DNA from: Tigriopus japonicus | Taxonomy: Eukaryota; Arthropoda; Copepoda; Harpacticoida; Harpacticidae | Length of the DNA: 64,000 bases | Direction: 5' to 3' | Assembly: GCA_010645155.1 (NCBI GenBank) | Contig: JAAGOF010000188.1 | Coordinates: 314,816 to 378,815, forward strand | Notes under the pieces: model-generated | What the model saw: only the letters and a program-made list of their open reading frames with translations | What the model was told of the DNA's origin: nothing | The model's database searches: none | Shown: positions 12,611-24,779 of the stretch, piece by piece | How positions within the stretch are numbered: position 1 is the first letter of the stretch | Layout: every line of letters begins with the position of its first letter | Translations under genes and position numbers: made by a program

Positions 12611-15600
12611 ATATTTGATGCTGGAAGTGTGTTCTCCTTGATGCAAGTGGAATCCAATGATGGCGAATTTGAAGAGTGGAAAGCCATTGTTATTAAAGAG
12701 GATGGGTTAAGAGCGTTAGATGAAGAAAGGTATGTTTACTTCATTCTTCCTTTGAATGAAATACAACTCTATTTTATTCAACAACCTTTAGCGTTTATTT
12801 GATCGACCATGCTTGGACATTTCGCCCCGAAACGGCCAAGAAGAATCTTTTGGAGCATCCAACCCTGTTGGAACGGATGGCTGCTCTCATGGATATCATT
12901 CCCACCGAAGAATCTACCAGAGAGGATCTCATTGAACAAGTCATGAGGGACAAGTGGAAATTTGCTCAAACCTATTGGGTGGGAAATGCCACCAAAGTGG
13001 AGGACAAGATGCCTGTTTGGTATGTCATGGATGAATTTGGAGCTCGCATCCAACATTCAGATTCGCCCAATGCTAGAATGGTCCCATTTTTGAGCCTCCT
13101 TGATGGATCTGCATACTCAGTCTTGTTTCCAATCCAGTGAGTCTAATTTATGCAATTCAGTTTTATGGATTCTTGTGTCGGTAGTTCCGTAGGAAACGTA
13201 GGAATGATGAAATTTTTGTTGAAGATAATCTTATTTTTTGAGGTGGAGGATTTAAAGCTTATCGCTTGAAACAAAAAAACACAAAATCAGGAAAATGGTT
13301 TTGAAAATGCATTCGATAAAGATATGAAGTAATATGTATTATTGAAAGATTGTAACTAATAATATATTCAAAAACCATTTGGAATTTCCTTTATTCCAAA
13401 AAGGCGAATGGAAACACTTTGTCTAACCTGATTCAGTGACCATTCCATTATTTTCCTAGCGATTTTCACAAGTTCTTACGAAATTCGGGATAAACTTTGT
13501 CCAACACGGAACAGAAATCTTGCTGAATCTCCTTTCGCGTGATCAAATCCCAATGATGTTTCATATGGTGTCGTTTTTCTGCTAAGACAATACAAGCACC
13601 TCCCACAATCAACTGAATTAGAACCAATCCGGGAAAGAGGTAAAACTCCCCCGAGTTCCGATCCACCTCGTAACCATGGCTTTTAGCCCAAACAAACATG
13701 GCTCCATATCCAGTTAAAACCGCTCCATGGGCCAAAGTGAACAAAGTTGGTTGAGAGTATCCTATAAACTCTTCCAAACCTTTCCTCTTTGATTTGGTGT
13801 TCCAAACACAAAGGATCAAATCCCACATGTACCCAAGTATCCCAATGGTTCCGCTGACGGTATGGATACCAATGATTTTGGGATCAAGCCCAATAATCGG
13901 ATAAAAGGTTAAACCAAAAGCGACAAGACCCAAAACTCGAAGGGACATTTTGACGAAGATTTTGACACCAACGCTTAATGAATCGCCCACAAAACCAAAA
14001 AGTAGCTCATGAACGGGAAGAACGACGAAAGTGATTGCCGCCCAAAATCCGTGAGAATTGATTCGTAACTCTAAAAACGAAAATCATGAAGATGATTTGG
14101 GCTCCACAACTTTCCAAAAAATAGAAGAAAAAAAAGAGAACCATTGACTTCATTCCCAAAGAGCTCAAATCCACCACGGAAACTTTGAAACCACTCCATG
14201 ATAAGCAAAACCCAGGCCGAAACTAAGATCTCCATGGCAAAAAAGACTCCCCAGAATGGCAAAGAATCGAGGCGAGGTTTCTCCGGACATATTCCCTCTT
14301 CAGTGTCGGTTTTTGGAGTACTTCCAGCTTCTATTTCGTCACGGAAATCACTTTCCGTTTCTTCCGGATATCGCTCCATGGTCGAAATATCACTCTCAAT
14401 ATCGAAACTACTCCTCTTTGCAATCTAGGAAATTACTTTTTTTGACTCCTCAGGCCAAGAGTTTGGCCAATCATGTACAATGAAAGTGCGGTTCATATAT
14501 GGTTTTAATCACGAGTTATAGACGATATAATCAGGGGGTTTTAAAAAACGGTAAAACATTATGTTTCATTCATGAAACAAGCACGCACTTTTGACACTGG
14601 AGGAGTGTGTCCGAGAAAGATGAGACATTATTAGTTAGGATAGCGCCAATACCGTCCTTCTTGGCTATCCGTACTATTGAAGTATGCCCATATACCTTGG
14701 TATGCCTTATGGTCTGTGGTCCCATTCCTAATGTAGACGAGGGACAGCATTCGTCCGTACTTTTCTGGGTTCGTTCAATTATTTTTTTCCTTTAAAGAGA
14801 TTTGACCGCTCAAGAGGAGATCACCCGTGACTATTTGGAAGGTCCTGAATCTGGAGACCCTCTGGTGAGAAAGGCATTGATGAATACGTGGCATATGGAG
14901 GACATGAAAGCCGTGGCTTGGACCCAAGATGAGCCAGGAGATGCGTTTTTCGCGGTAACTATTACATTTTTCCTCCTACTTCGCAGCAAATAAATCGCAT
15001 TTTTCCCTTAGGTGACTTATTGTACACAATGTACTTTTCGGGATGTTCTAGCAAAGTCCCTTGAAATTTTATAATAAGTTCATTGTAGTTTAATTCGTAA
15101 TTCATTGTTCTAAAGACATTTAGCAAAATAACAAAACTCATCCCTTTTGGATTTAGAATGGCAAGAAGCAATACGTTAGAACATAGTCTTTTTATTATAG
15201 CTCAGGGTTGTACCAATGAGTGTCCCACACTTGACACAATAAGTCTATAATTAAATTGTGTAAATACTGCCTCAAAAACATCAACTTAGGCCAAGTTTGC
15301 TTGAAATTTATTGACCCGTTAAGAGACTAGGATTTTTTTAATCCCAACGAACACGACTTCATCGGAGGTACGCAATTCTTTAGATAAACAAAGTAAAATC
15401 TCCTGGATAATATATGTAGTTTATGAACCACTTACGTCAACTCTATAGTCTAGTTTCGTCATAGTCATACTTCACCGTTAAAATTTTGTGGGCTCTACTT
15501 CAAATCAACCCTTTAAATATTTTTCATAGTCACCTGTTGTTTGACCTTTGCAATCTGTAATATTGTAGACAAGTCGTGAAAATGAATCCGTTCCCGCTGA

Positions 15601-17392
15601 TGAGTTTGAGTGCCAGCCACTCCCAACAGATCGCAAGATTAAAGTTTATGCTGAGTACGAATTCATTGGGAAGAACTTGAAGCATCCCCGATTTGAGATG
15701 GTGGCGCACCAAGAAGAGGCAGATGTTTGGTGGACCATGACTCACTTCAAGGAATTCCAGTAAGTGCATAATGGAAAGTAAACAAAACATATCTTTGGTA
15801 GGTAATTTTTGGTGTCTTCCTCCTTTTTGTTTTTGTTAGGAAATTCAGTGAAGAAACACCGCAGAAACGGATTAATCAATTTCCATTTGAAAATGTGATC
15901 ACCATCAAGGATCTTTTGTGTGTGGTTTGTCGGCGCAAATCTGAGAGCATCTCTTTGCCCAGTCCAACTTTAGAGACCTCTCCAGAATGGTTGCCCACCA
16001 CATTCAATTTAAAGACTGAACTTGCCAAGTTTGTGAGCTATTACCAACATCGAGAGGCCTTGAATTTGGATAACCATTGGATCATCAAGCCGTGGAACTT
16101 GGCTCGTGGTTTGGACATGCATATCACCAACTATCTCCCTTACATCCTTCGACTGCCTTTCAGTGGACCCAAAATTGCTCAAAAGTATGTACTCTTATCA
16201 AGGAATGTTGGTTACAAGTTGCTATTTATTTTTTTTTTAAAAAATCTTCATTTCACAGGTATATCGACCGGCCCGTGTTTTTTAACCGCCCAGGAATTGG
16301 CCCAGTTAAATTTGACATTCGTTACATTCTGCTCCTGCAAAGCTCAAAACCATTGAAGGTCTATGCGTACAACCGGTTCTGGTTGCGATTTGCCAATCAG
16401 GCCTTTGAATTGAAGGACTTTGACATCTATGAGAAACACTTCACTGTGATGAACTATGTGGACAGCAACCTGAAACAAGTAAGAAGAAAAAAGCAAGATG
16501 TGACTAGGTTTCAGAGAGTTCAGAATTATTTACAACTTATTTGCTTGATGAGGTGATTTTTGATTAGTTATTGTTAACAATCTTTCTTTTTAAGGCATCA
16601 ATTATCAAACCACCTTATGTTATGCCTACACAAAAGATTGTGTGTTAATAATGTTTTGAATGACAAGCATAGTTTTAATACTGTTTTTAATGATTGACTG
16701 CCTTGATTCCAGAAGAATGGTCCATTTTCACGTTTATTCCAGCTAAAAAAATACCATACGTATATTTTTGGATTAGACCCTGTTCACAAATATTTAATTC
16801 AACCAAGCTTTCTTTAGTTAGCTCCTTTTATCACTTCCTCACAGAAAAACAACGAAACAAAACGGATTTGCCGTTTAATAACAGTAGCTTAGTCATACTG
16901 AAGTACTTCTCCTTCGTAAGAAAAACGTAAATCCCCCTTAAATGCACATTCGAAACGAGTTTCAAAGCACTTTGGGTAATTTACCCCTCTGTTCAGTTTG
17001 TTTATCCACAATGTTCAACTCCTCCATTGTAGATGTTCTGCCACGATTTCATCAAAGAGTTCGAGGCCCAATATCCTGGTGTGAGTTGGAAATCCGTGGA
17101 GAGCTCCATCTTTGCCATGTTCAAATCCGTTTTTGAAGCCGCCGTGAGTTTGCCTCCGCCAAGTGGCATTGCTCGTTCGCCTCAATCACGGGCAATGTAT
17201 GCTTCGGATTTGATGTTGGCTTGGGAAAAAGACGCTGACACTGGAGAAGATCGGATTCAACCCAAAATCCTCGAGATCAATTGGGGTCCGGATTGTGCTC
17301 GGGCTTGCGATTACTACCCAGAGTTCTTTGATAATGTCTTCTCGACATTGTTCTTGGATGAACCTGAGGGCCAGAATGTGACCTTACTGTGA
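12611..17392 (+). CDS. TTLL12: Tubulin--tyrosine ligase-like protein 12, first exon not found
   Basis: Seven exons recognised, all with GT-AG borders and consistent phase: 12611-12729, 12792-13136, 14798-14954, 15569-15759, 15840-16184, 16259-16478, 17033-17392 (578 codons before TGA). Family landmarks: IFDAGSVFSLMQVE, YLIDHAWTFRPE, MWKFxQTY-like KWKFAQTYWVG, MPVWYVMDEFGARIQH, the TTL core HWIIKPWNLARG, KFDIRYILLL, WLRFANQAF, YEKHFTVMNY and the C-terminal DVFSTLFLD-type NVFSTLFLDEP. TTLL12 has a SET-like N-terminal part plus a TTL domain and is described as a pseudo-enzyme that affects tubulin and histone modification. Compared with the roughly 640-residue vertebrate protein, about 50-60 N-terminal residues are missing. 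The upstream exon should end before base 12610 but was not seen between seipin and this exon, so it may lie upstream of seipin. The 1.66 kb third intron hosts a minus-strand gene. Confidence 0.92.
13466..14379 (-). CDS. Multi-pass membrane protein nested in a TTLL12 intron
   Basis: Two exons on the opposite strand to the host: 14379..14142 and 14070..13466, joined across a 71-bp intron (gttctc...tttttag) whose length matches other introns here. The spliced product is 280 residues. It has a hydrophilic acidic N-terminus, then about six hydrophobic segments: LPFWGVFFAMEILVSAWVLL, FWAAITFVVLPVHELLFGF, VKMSLRVLGLVAFGLTFY, IHTVSGTIGILGYMWDLIL, LFTLAHGAVLTGYGAMFVWA and FPGLVLIQLIVGGACIVLA. The C-terminus is charged. 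Histidines fall in or near several helices (HGFW, VHELL, IHTV, LAHG, KRHHMKHH), faintly reminiscent of heme-binding b561-type proteins, but I do not recognise the family. The donor is not a strong consensus and was chosen because it restores frame and adds a transmembrane helix. Confidence 0.6.
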
Positions 17393-18264
17393 AATCAGTG
17401 CCATGCAAGCAAATATCAAGCTAATCACGATGACCAACGACATTTAAAGTACATTTGATGCTTTGTGTACAATTCCATTTCTCTTTGCATATGAAATCAA
17501 TTTATTTGATCATTCGAAATTCGCTCAGTTATCTTTTGAATCATGAAAGTCGCTGAGATGTGCCTTTCCTTATAGCTAGAGCGGCCGAAAGTATTTCATT
17601 TTCAGGGTCAAATATTTCAATAATATGTAAGCAAGAAACATCAAAATATTTAGAAATATTTGAATTACTACCAAATATTTTAAAATATTCAAATTTGTAA
17701 TGAGGTTGGCGCAATCAATTGGTATTTTTGAAATTTTGATTCAAAATCCAAATATGATGAAAAATTGGCATTGGCAGAAGCATAAGTAAACAAATCTTCA
17801 GTCCTAAAAAATCATACAGAGCAATGAAAATTGGTTATTCTTGACAGTCCAGGGTACTGAAAAATTCGTATTAAGTTGTCAAGACGGATCGGAGTTGTTC
17901 TGATAAGGGTCTGACGTTGATCACATAAGCCATACCCCTTACTTCTCAACCAAAGTTTCAAGTGGTAAAAGACTGATGAATAGGGGAAAACATCACATAG
18001 GTTGAAGAGGACTGAACTAAAATTGATCTCAAAAATAGATGTAGCACTTAAGTTGTGACTTTTTCGAATACCCTTCTCAGAGCAAAGTTTAAGAAAAATA
18101 AGAGAGCATGCCATAAAGAAAACAAATAAAATGGTTGGAAAGAGGGTAGTTTCCGAGCACGAATCCGGATGGGGGGCGTGTTGCCAGATATCGTAGACTC
18201 AATGCGTAGATAGTAAGAGGGACCCGGACCCAAAATCGAAGAGGTGATGTCAGTCTGGGTCATA
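17393..18264. other. spacer between TTLL12 and QDPR, AT-rich part
   Basis: TTLL12 3' UTR followed by AT-rich sequence. Near 17607-17695 the motif caaatattt/aaatattt recurs many times. No gene recognised. Confidence 0.35.
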
Positions 18265-18480
18265 CTTGGCTCACCGGATGACCCTCAGCGGGCCATGCCT
18301 AGACGAGGAGGCCGAAAGGGTAATGGAGGAAGGCTTGTCGCCCGGAGCTCGTGTCTCCGGTTTAGAGGAGGGCACCGTGCCTCTGCCGCTGATTCTGTCA
18401 AGTGAGGAATGAGCTACGGTGCAGTATTAAGGTCCAAATTCCTCATGGCGGGTTGCCATGAAAACATAGGTGCGTAACTG
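18265..18480. other. GC-rich island of unknown nature
   Basis: About 200 bp of markedly higher GC than its surroundings, rich in short self-complementary runs (for example cgcccggagctcgtgtctccgg). An 11-mer resembling a pol III A box (tggctcaccgg) occurs at about 18269, but no convincing B box follows at normal spacing. It could be a retroelement 5' end, a SINE or a structured RNA gene. No protein-coding frame fits. Confidence 0.3.
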
Positions 18481-18725
18481 CGATCAATAAGTCACGTTTC
18501 ATCAAAAACGGAATCTCATCCATCATCAATTTTATTAGCCGAAGAATCCTTTCTTAAATCGTAGTTGCGCCATGGCTTTTCAGTTGAGGCTTTGTTCACA
18601 TTTATATACACATCACAGAACGCCTCTGACCGGGACGCTACAAGTCTTATTCTAAGATCTTTAAAAGACGAGACGCTGGAGCCATGATGGCCGATTGCTG
18701 GGCTGTACATATGGAATAGTATTGA

Positions 18726-18731
18726 TTTATT
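18726..18731 (-). terminator. poly(A) signal AATAAA for QDPR
   Basis: The minus strand reads AATAAA 127 bp after the QDPR stop codon. Confidence 0.6.
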
Positions 18732-18857
18732 TCCTTAAGGCTAAGACATCAAGAACATTGATTAACCCTTAAGTTTAGTTCAAATATCAAAGCCAGTATA
18801 TGTAGTAGGTCAGTGTTTCCGAGATAACGTTTTGAAAGCATAGAAAACTTCCTTGCT

Positions 18858-19690
18858 CTACTCGCAAATAAGGGAAGTGGCTCCGCCCACCGTGACCAAT
18901 TGAACCAGGCTCCCGCTAGAGGGACGGTCCAATCCAGTCGACCATTTGAGGGCCAATTCGGCCACGTATTCCAAACTGGTCCAAGTGGAATGGTCGGCCT
19001 TGGGCATCCATTTGCGATTCATGGGCGTGTCCAAAGTGATAGGGAGGAGAGCCAGGGTACAGGAATCAGCGGGCAGGCCGGATTTCTCACAAGCCAAAGA
19101 TTTGACCAATTGATGTACGGCTGCCTTGGCCATTCCATAACCAATCATACCTACAGATTAGAAGATTATAAGAGAAATGGCAGCTTATTTACGGGGTTTT
19201 TCATTTACCTGGAGTACCGGCCAAAGCGGGTTTGGCACCGGGAAGAAGAACGAGACCGCCAGCCTTTAGATATTTAGAGGCCAGAGAGGCTGCGATGGTG
19301 GAGCTCCAAACGGATTGCTTCCACATCAAATCACAATTGGGGATGAAATCCTTGCTATCCGCAGCACCACCGGCCCATCCACCTTTAACATAGATGATTG
19401 ATTCAATCCACTCTAACCTTAACTTTTTTATGCGTTAAAAAGTTTGTTAACTTACCAGCCATGTTGATGATTGCATCCACTTTTTCGGTCCCGATTTTCT
19501 TCTCCATTTCAGTGAGGACCAGAGCATCTTGGAGGACCCAATCTAACTTTGGATCCACCAAGACATTCTCATTTGCCTCTTCATTGGGTTGGAGATCCAC
19601 CGAGCAAATCCACCATCCTTTGGCCTTGAAATGGTTCACCAAAACTGTGCCCAAACCCCCTCGACCTCCATAAATAATGGCGCGTTGCAT
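18858..19690 (-). CDS. QDPR: Dihydropteridine reductase
   Basis: Three exons: 19690..19456, 19382..19209 and 19150..18858, all GT-AG and in phase, giving 233 residues (vertebrate enzyme about 244). QDPR is a short-chain dehydrogenase that uses NADH to regenerate tetrahydrobiopterin from quinonoid dihydrobiopterin in the cytosol. The N-terminal nucleotide-binding Gly motif is YGGRGGLG (residues 7-14). NMAG follows the central strand, GGWAGG comes at the start of exon 2, and the catalytic Tyr-Lys pair is in [11 protein letters not shown] at the start of exon 3. C-terminal landmarks [15 protein letters not shown] and a Gly/Ser-rich closing segment agree with the family. Start is the first Met, immediately before the beta strand RAIIYGG. 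Confidence 0.93.
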
Positions 19691-20895
19691 ATTGGTGCGC
19701 CTGGGAATATTTTAAATTTTTGATTCAAAACTATTCAGCAAGAGAGAAAATGTTATGTAATCGATGACACTAAGTGCAAAATGATAAGACAAATTAATTC
19801 TTGCCCTGCTTACTCTCTGAACTCTTTTGCCTAATCTTGGTTGAAGCAAACCCGCTTCTGGGGAAAAATAAACGACTACAGAGAATGGTCAGAGACGCTT
19901 GAGCTGAACAGGTTCTGCCAAGAGATACAATTATTCGCCCCAAGGATCTTGGTTGACCACACGAAACCAGGGCAAATGAGATGAATAGACGAGATAAAAT
20001 TGAGCACTTGGCGACGTTTGTTGTCTGTCTACATTGTCGGCATGTGCTTGCAATCGCTAGATGGAGCCTCAACTTAGTAACGTCACGTGGTAAAACAAAC
20101 ATGCAAAAAGCAAATATATTTTTGACACTTACCTTGTTCCAAGCCCAAATGGACCCATTAAAAGGACTCTTCAAAGTCCCATGCTCTCCTCCAAATCTCC
20201 TGAATGGAGAGGAAGAGAGTGGAGGAACAAGGTCCAACTCAAAGGAGAGTTGGATCCCTTCTCCCCAATTTTCCTTTCTTCTTAATCTTTAGATGGACAA
20301 GCCAAGTACAAAGGCTGCATGAAGGAGTACCCAGGCTCAACAGTTGGTTGGTCTATAACGACCATCAATCGGATTTTCGTCACGGCCAATGATCCTGAGG
20401 ACCTTTCGTAGGAAATTGGGAACGTGATTGCTTTGGCCTATGGCCAGAATTTAAGCTTAGCTTCCATTATGAGATGGAAGCTAAGAAGGAAGGAGTTTCA
20501 ATTTTGCCGAAAGGCTCCCGGATCTGCCAACGAGAAATCCACTCACAAAATCATATTCATGTCGGCATTAATTGTCCCCACTATTTCAGGGGGTTATTTT
20601 TATTCAACATTTGAATTTAGGTTCCTACAATACTTGATGGCCGGTTCTCAGAACTAGGATGAGTTTACGGCATTCTTTTAGTGTCTGCCTTTCTTTCACC
20701 AAGATTCCATTAAAGGCCGCTCTCACTCCCTTAAGAGTGATAAAGAATGTGGCGTCCATCCAATGAGGTGGATAAGTGACAAGGTTTCTGCTTGGAGGGG
20801 TGGAAAGAAGATGGTGTTAAGCTTCTTCTGAGATGAATTGGACCAGCTTTGCATCCAAAACTATCTAGGAGAGTATTTCCTTGCTGTGTTAAGCA
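19691..20895. other. spacer between QDPR and the fucosyltransferase genes
   Basis: Open frames on both strands between 19.8 and 20.6 kb look like chance frames: no domain, no conserved ends. The bases just right of 19690 probably hold the QDPR promoter and 5' UTR. Confidence 0.35.
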
Positions 20896-22054
20896 CTAAA
20901 TATCCGTAAAATTCTCAGTCACGCCACGCTCGTGATAAACGAGACCGCCTGCCAAAACGGACGCCCAAATTCCAAAGGTACCACGGGTAAAAATAGAATG
21001 ATTACATTGAGCCAATAGAGTCATGTCAAAGGCGATCTCATCTTTGTCTTCCGTTTGTCCATTTCCAACAAAGAAGAGATCTCGCTTTGGATTCATCAGG
21101 TTCTGACGGCCCCATTTCATGTCATCTGACACGTACAAGAAGACCATTGCCTGGCCAAAACGCTCCCTGTAAAACGACCAAGATATTGATCATTTCAAAA
21201 TTCTAGAAATTTTATGATGACAAACTCACCGGTAATAATCCATGGCTTCCACAAAATACTCCTCTTCCAGAGGAACTTTGCCATGTTTTTTCCAAGCAAA
21301 GTCACTAAAGTCTGTTCGACGATTGTGGATACCGATCCAAGTGAGTGGAGTCTTTGAAGAAATGTCAGGATGTTTCTGCCTAAATTTGGTAGCTATTTTG
21401 TCCATTTTAGAATGGACCTTTTCTGATATTTCATGACGAAATTGAAGAACTTTTCTCATAGAATTTGTAAATCTTGCAATGAATTCTTTGTACTCTTTGG
21501 TACGTTGATTTAACCTGAAAGTATTTAGAGAGAAATGAGCGCATTTCAATTCATTTCATTTTTTCTACTACTCACTTTAGATGACTAACTCGTTGATCAA
21601 GCAATAACAAAATGTGACCTTTACGGTAGGTTTCGTCCGTCAAGATAAATCTGATGTCGAGATCAAAATCCCTGAATGGGATGTCATCAATGTTGCAAAA
21701 ATTATCTTCCAACACCGGCAAAGTTTGAAGAGTGGCCTCCGAAAAAACTTGGCTCATAAGATGTCGGGTTTGATTAATTATGTACACATCGACACCAAGT
21801 TCTTCTCTTAGCTGATACAGATGTGCAAAGGCGGATATGTGATTGCCTAAACGGCCATATGGCTCTATAACGAATATAGAGCGTGAGATTTCATTGAAGT
21901 CGTCTCTCACAAATGTCCGACAGCATTTCTCGTCTGATTTGTTACAATAATTCTCTTCAGACACACCAAAAGAAGCTAAAACACTCAAAATGAAAGGAAT
22001 AAAAGACCTTTTCATCCAATCCATGTTGAGCACCCAGATTGTGCTGAGTAACAT
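20896..22054 (-). CDS. GT11 alpha-1,2-fucosyltransferase-like protein, copy A
   Basis: Three exons: 22054..21576, 21514..21230 and 21166..20896 (344 residues from the first Met, 331 if translation starts at the Met at 22015). From 22015 the protein begins MKRSFIPFILSVLASFGVS, a signal peptide or signal anchor, then a Cys-rich stem (YCNKSDEKCC). Glycosyltransferase family 11 motifs follow in order: YGRLGNHISAFAHLYQLR (family form GRLGNQM), WIGIHNRRTD (usual VGIHVRRGDY), FLYVSDDMKWGR and LLAQCNHSIFTRGTFGIWAS. GT11 enzymes move fucose from GDP-fucose to galactose in the Golgi; the acceptor here is unknown. The HxRR donor-binding core is kept, but the following Gly-Asp is Thr-Asp. Exon boundaries are identical to the tandem copy B. 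Confidence 0.85.
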
Positions 22055-22883
22055 AAGTTAGATGATTTACCCATGACAATGTGAGTATGGACTGTATATC
22101 TAAGCCTGACATTAACAAAGGATGATCCTCAAAATCCACCAAAGGCATATGGTTAGAAAAATGATTTAGAGTAGATAAAATGAATTTTAAATGTTTGAAA
22201 GTTATAATGCGCATGCTACCTAAACAAAGGTTTGGTAGATTTTAGACGTCAAAATACGGCGCAACAAGGCATCCTAGCCAAAAACCAACCTCCTTTAAAT
22301 GATGAAATCATGAGCTTTTTGATGAATCTAAGAAAACCTTTGGAATGATTGTTTTTCTCCTTATTTAACCCTATTAAACAATTTTACTAATAAGGCAGGA
22401 GAAGTAGATTTAATTAAGGAGAATTAAATTGTCGATTCAAGCACTTTTCACTATAATTTTTCCATTAGTTCATCTTGTTTGGTTTAAATGAAATTGAACC
22501 GAGATCCCCACATAATATCTGAAACGCAAAATATGAATCAGCGACCCCTAGGCTCCAATATTTCAACAAATATTTTAGATTTATTATGCGGTATTTTTTA
22601 CATGTTTGCTGAAGCATCTAATTTTAGCAATATGGTATAAGAGGAATTGAGCACAAATGGATCAAGCTGAAATTTTTTACAACGTTTGTTTAAACTTGTT
22701 CACAAGATTTGTTGTCGGTTATAATGTCATTTTAACATGTTCTTTGGTTCTGTGGACGAATGACGGAAAATGTCTTAAGCATCCGATGGGACTTTCTGTT
22801 TGTTAAGATTTGAATTTCAGGAATGATATCCAAATTCTAAATGACTTTTTAACTGCATCAATGAGTATAATGATAAAGCAGCA
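22055..22883. other. spacer between the two fucosyltransferase genes
   Basis: About 830 bp of AT-rich sequence carrying the promoter of copy A and the 3' UTR of copy B. No other feature recognised. Confidence 0.4.
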
Positions 22884-24779
22884 TCAAATGTAAAACAGAT
22901 CCTTAGTCACTCCATCCTCGTGATAAACGAGACCATTTGTCAAAATCGACGCCCAGATGCCGAAAGTACCTCGAGTTGTAACGGAATGATTACATTGGGC
23001 CAAAAGGGTCATGTCAAAGGCAATGTCATCCTTATCCTCAGTTTTCGCAGTTCCAACAAAAAAGAGATCTCGCTTTGGATTCATCAGGTTCTGGCGACCC
23101 CATTTCATATCATCCGACACATACAAGAAGACCACTGCCTCACCAAAACGCTCTCTGCAAAACAATGAAGAGACCTAGTTTTCAACTCTGACAATAAGTA
23201 TGCTCAGCCTCAAATTTTGGAGTATGATGGTTCAAGTGGTAAACCATTGATCACCAATGTCCCTTTAAAATGAATCACTAAAGCGAATTTCCCAAAAAGT
23301 TACCTGAAATAGTCCATGGCTTCCACAAAATATTCTTCCTCTAAAGGCACAAGGCCATGTTTTTTCCAAGCATATTGACTTAAATCTGTCCTTCGATTAT
23401 GGATACCAATCCAAGTTAGTGGAGTCTCTGCGTTAATGGTTGGATGTTTTTCCCTAAATTTGGTGTCAATTTTGTTCATCTTGGAGTGAACCTTTTCCAA
23501 GATTTCAGGACGAAATTGCAAGACTCTCCTCATGGAGTTGGTCAATCTCCTTAGATAGTCTTGATATGTTGCGGTTTTTTCATTCAACCTAAAATTCATG
23601 GGATCAAGTCAAAGCAAGATGAGGGAAAAGTGAACAATGATTAGAAACGAGTACACTTTAAAACAACGATAGATATTTAGCTGATATCCTTGCGAACCAA
23701 AAATTGCAATTCTGTAAAGATTTTATATTGAGTCCACATCTTTTTTGAAGTTCTTAATCGTTACTGGATAGCCATAACGTTTAATGTTAATGTTTAGTTT
23801 ATTTTGTCCGATTTCGGAGCTCATGAACATGATGTTAAAAAATCGTTTAAGCATTTGTACAAATGTCATTGATGATGGACCGAAACGCTTTTGGCGTACA
23901 AAATTTCGATCGCTGTTATGTCTACCGAAATCGAGAATTGACATGTGTAATTAAAATGAAGTTTTTGTTTCGGAGGAAAAGCTTTTGAAACACAATCATT
24001 TCAGAATTCAGAAAACATGGGATCTGCATAAAAAGGGAGTTTTTTCTGTCCAAAAACTTCAAACATATTTATTTCCGAATTTAGAAATCATGGTATCTGC
24101 CTTCTTCTATATCATGAATACGCATAAAAAATTAAAAAGTTAACTACTTTCGGTTTCGGTTAAACTCTACGATTTCGGCTGAAACTTGGGTTTCGGTTTA
24201 TCTTTGATCGTGACAAAATCTAACAAACAACTTTTCTCGATTGATGACATTTCAATTTCTTAAGATACGCTATGGATGTAGAACTCACTTGTTCATTAAA
24301 GATAGAATATGACCTTTGCGATATGATTCATCCTTCACGAGAAGTTGTAGATTGAAGTCAAGGTTTTGAAATGGGATATCATCACTGTTGCAAAATTCAT
24401 CTTGCAAAACGGGCAAAATTTGAAGAGTTGCTTCTGAGAACACTGGGCTCATGAGATGCTTTGTTTCGTTCAACATGAACACATCTACTCCAAGATCTTC
24501 TCTTAACTGATACAAATGAGCAAAGGCCGTTATGTGGTTGCCTAAACGACCTAAAGGTTTGATCACAAAAATAGACCTTGATGACTTATTGAAATTAATT
24601 GGTACAAATGTTCGACAACATTTTGCTTCCGATTTATCACAATAATCTTGTTCAGTCAACGTAGAACTTATGAAGAATGATACAAGTAGAAATGTAAGTT
24701 TGTGTTTTGAACGCTTCATTTTGGAACCATGAAATATGCTGAGTAAGAAAACTAATATTAAATGCCTCAATTGATACAA
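22884..24779 (-). CDS. GT11 alpha-1,2-fucosyltransferase-like protein, copy B
   Basis: Three exons: 24779..24289, 23588..23304 and 23154..22884 (348 residues from the first Met, 328 if the start is the Met at 24719). From 24719 the chain begins MKRSKHKLTFLLVSFFISS, a signal peptide/anchor, then YCDKSEAKCC. Family motifs: LGRLGNHITAFAHLYQLRED, WIGIHNRRTDLSQYAWKKHG, FLYVSDDMKWGRQN and LLAQCNHSVTTRGTFGIWAS. The second and third exons have exactly the same lengths as in copy A (285 and 271 bp), so this is a tandem duplication. Intron 1 is about 700 bp and contains AT-rich repetitive-looking sequence with recurring ttcggtt motifs. Both copies keep an open reading frame and the same unusual N/T substitutions in the HxRRxD motif. 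Confidence 0.85.

Noticed and set aside
19794..20292. Overlapping 147- and 103-codon frames on opposite strands right of QDPR
   Set aside because: Neither resembles a known protein; the region is more simply QDPR promoter and spacer.
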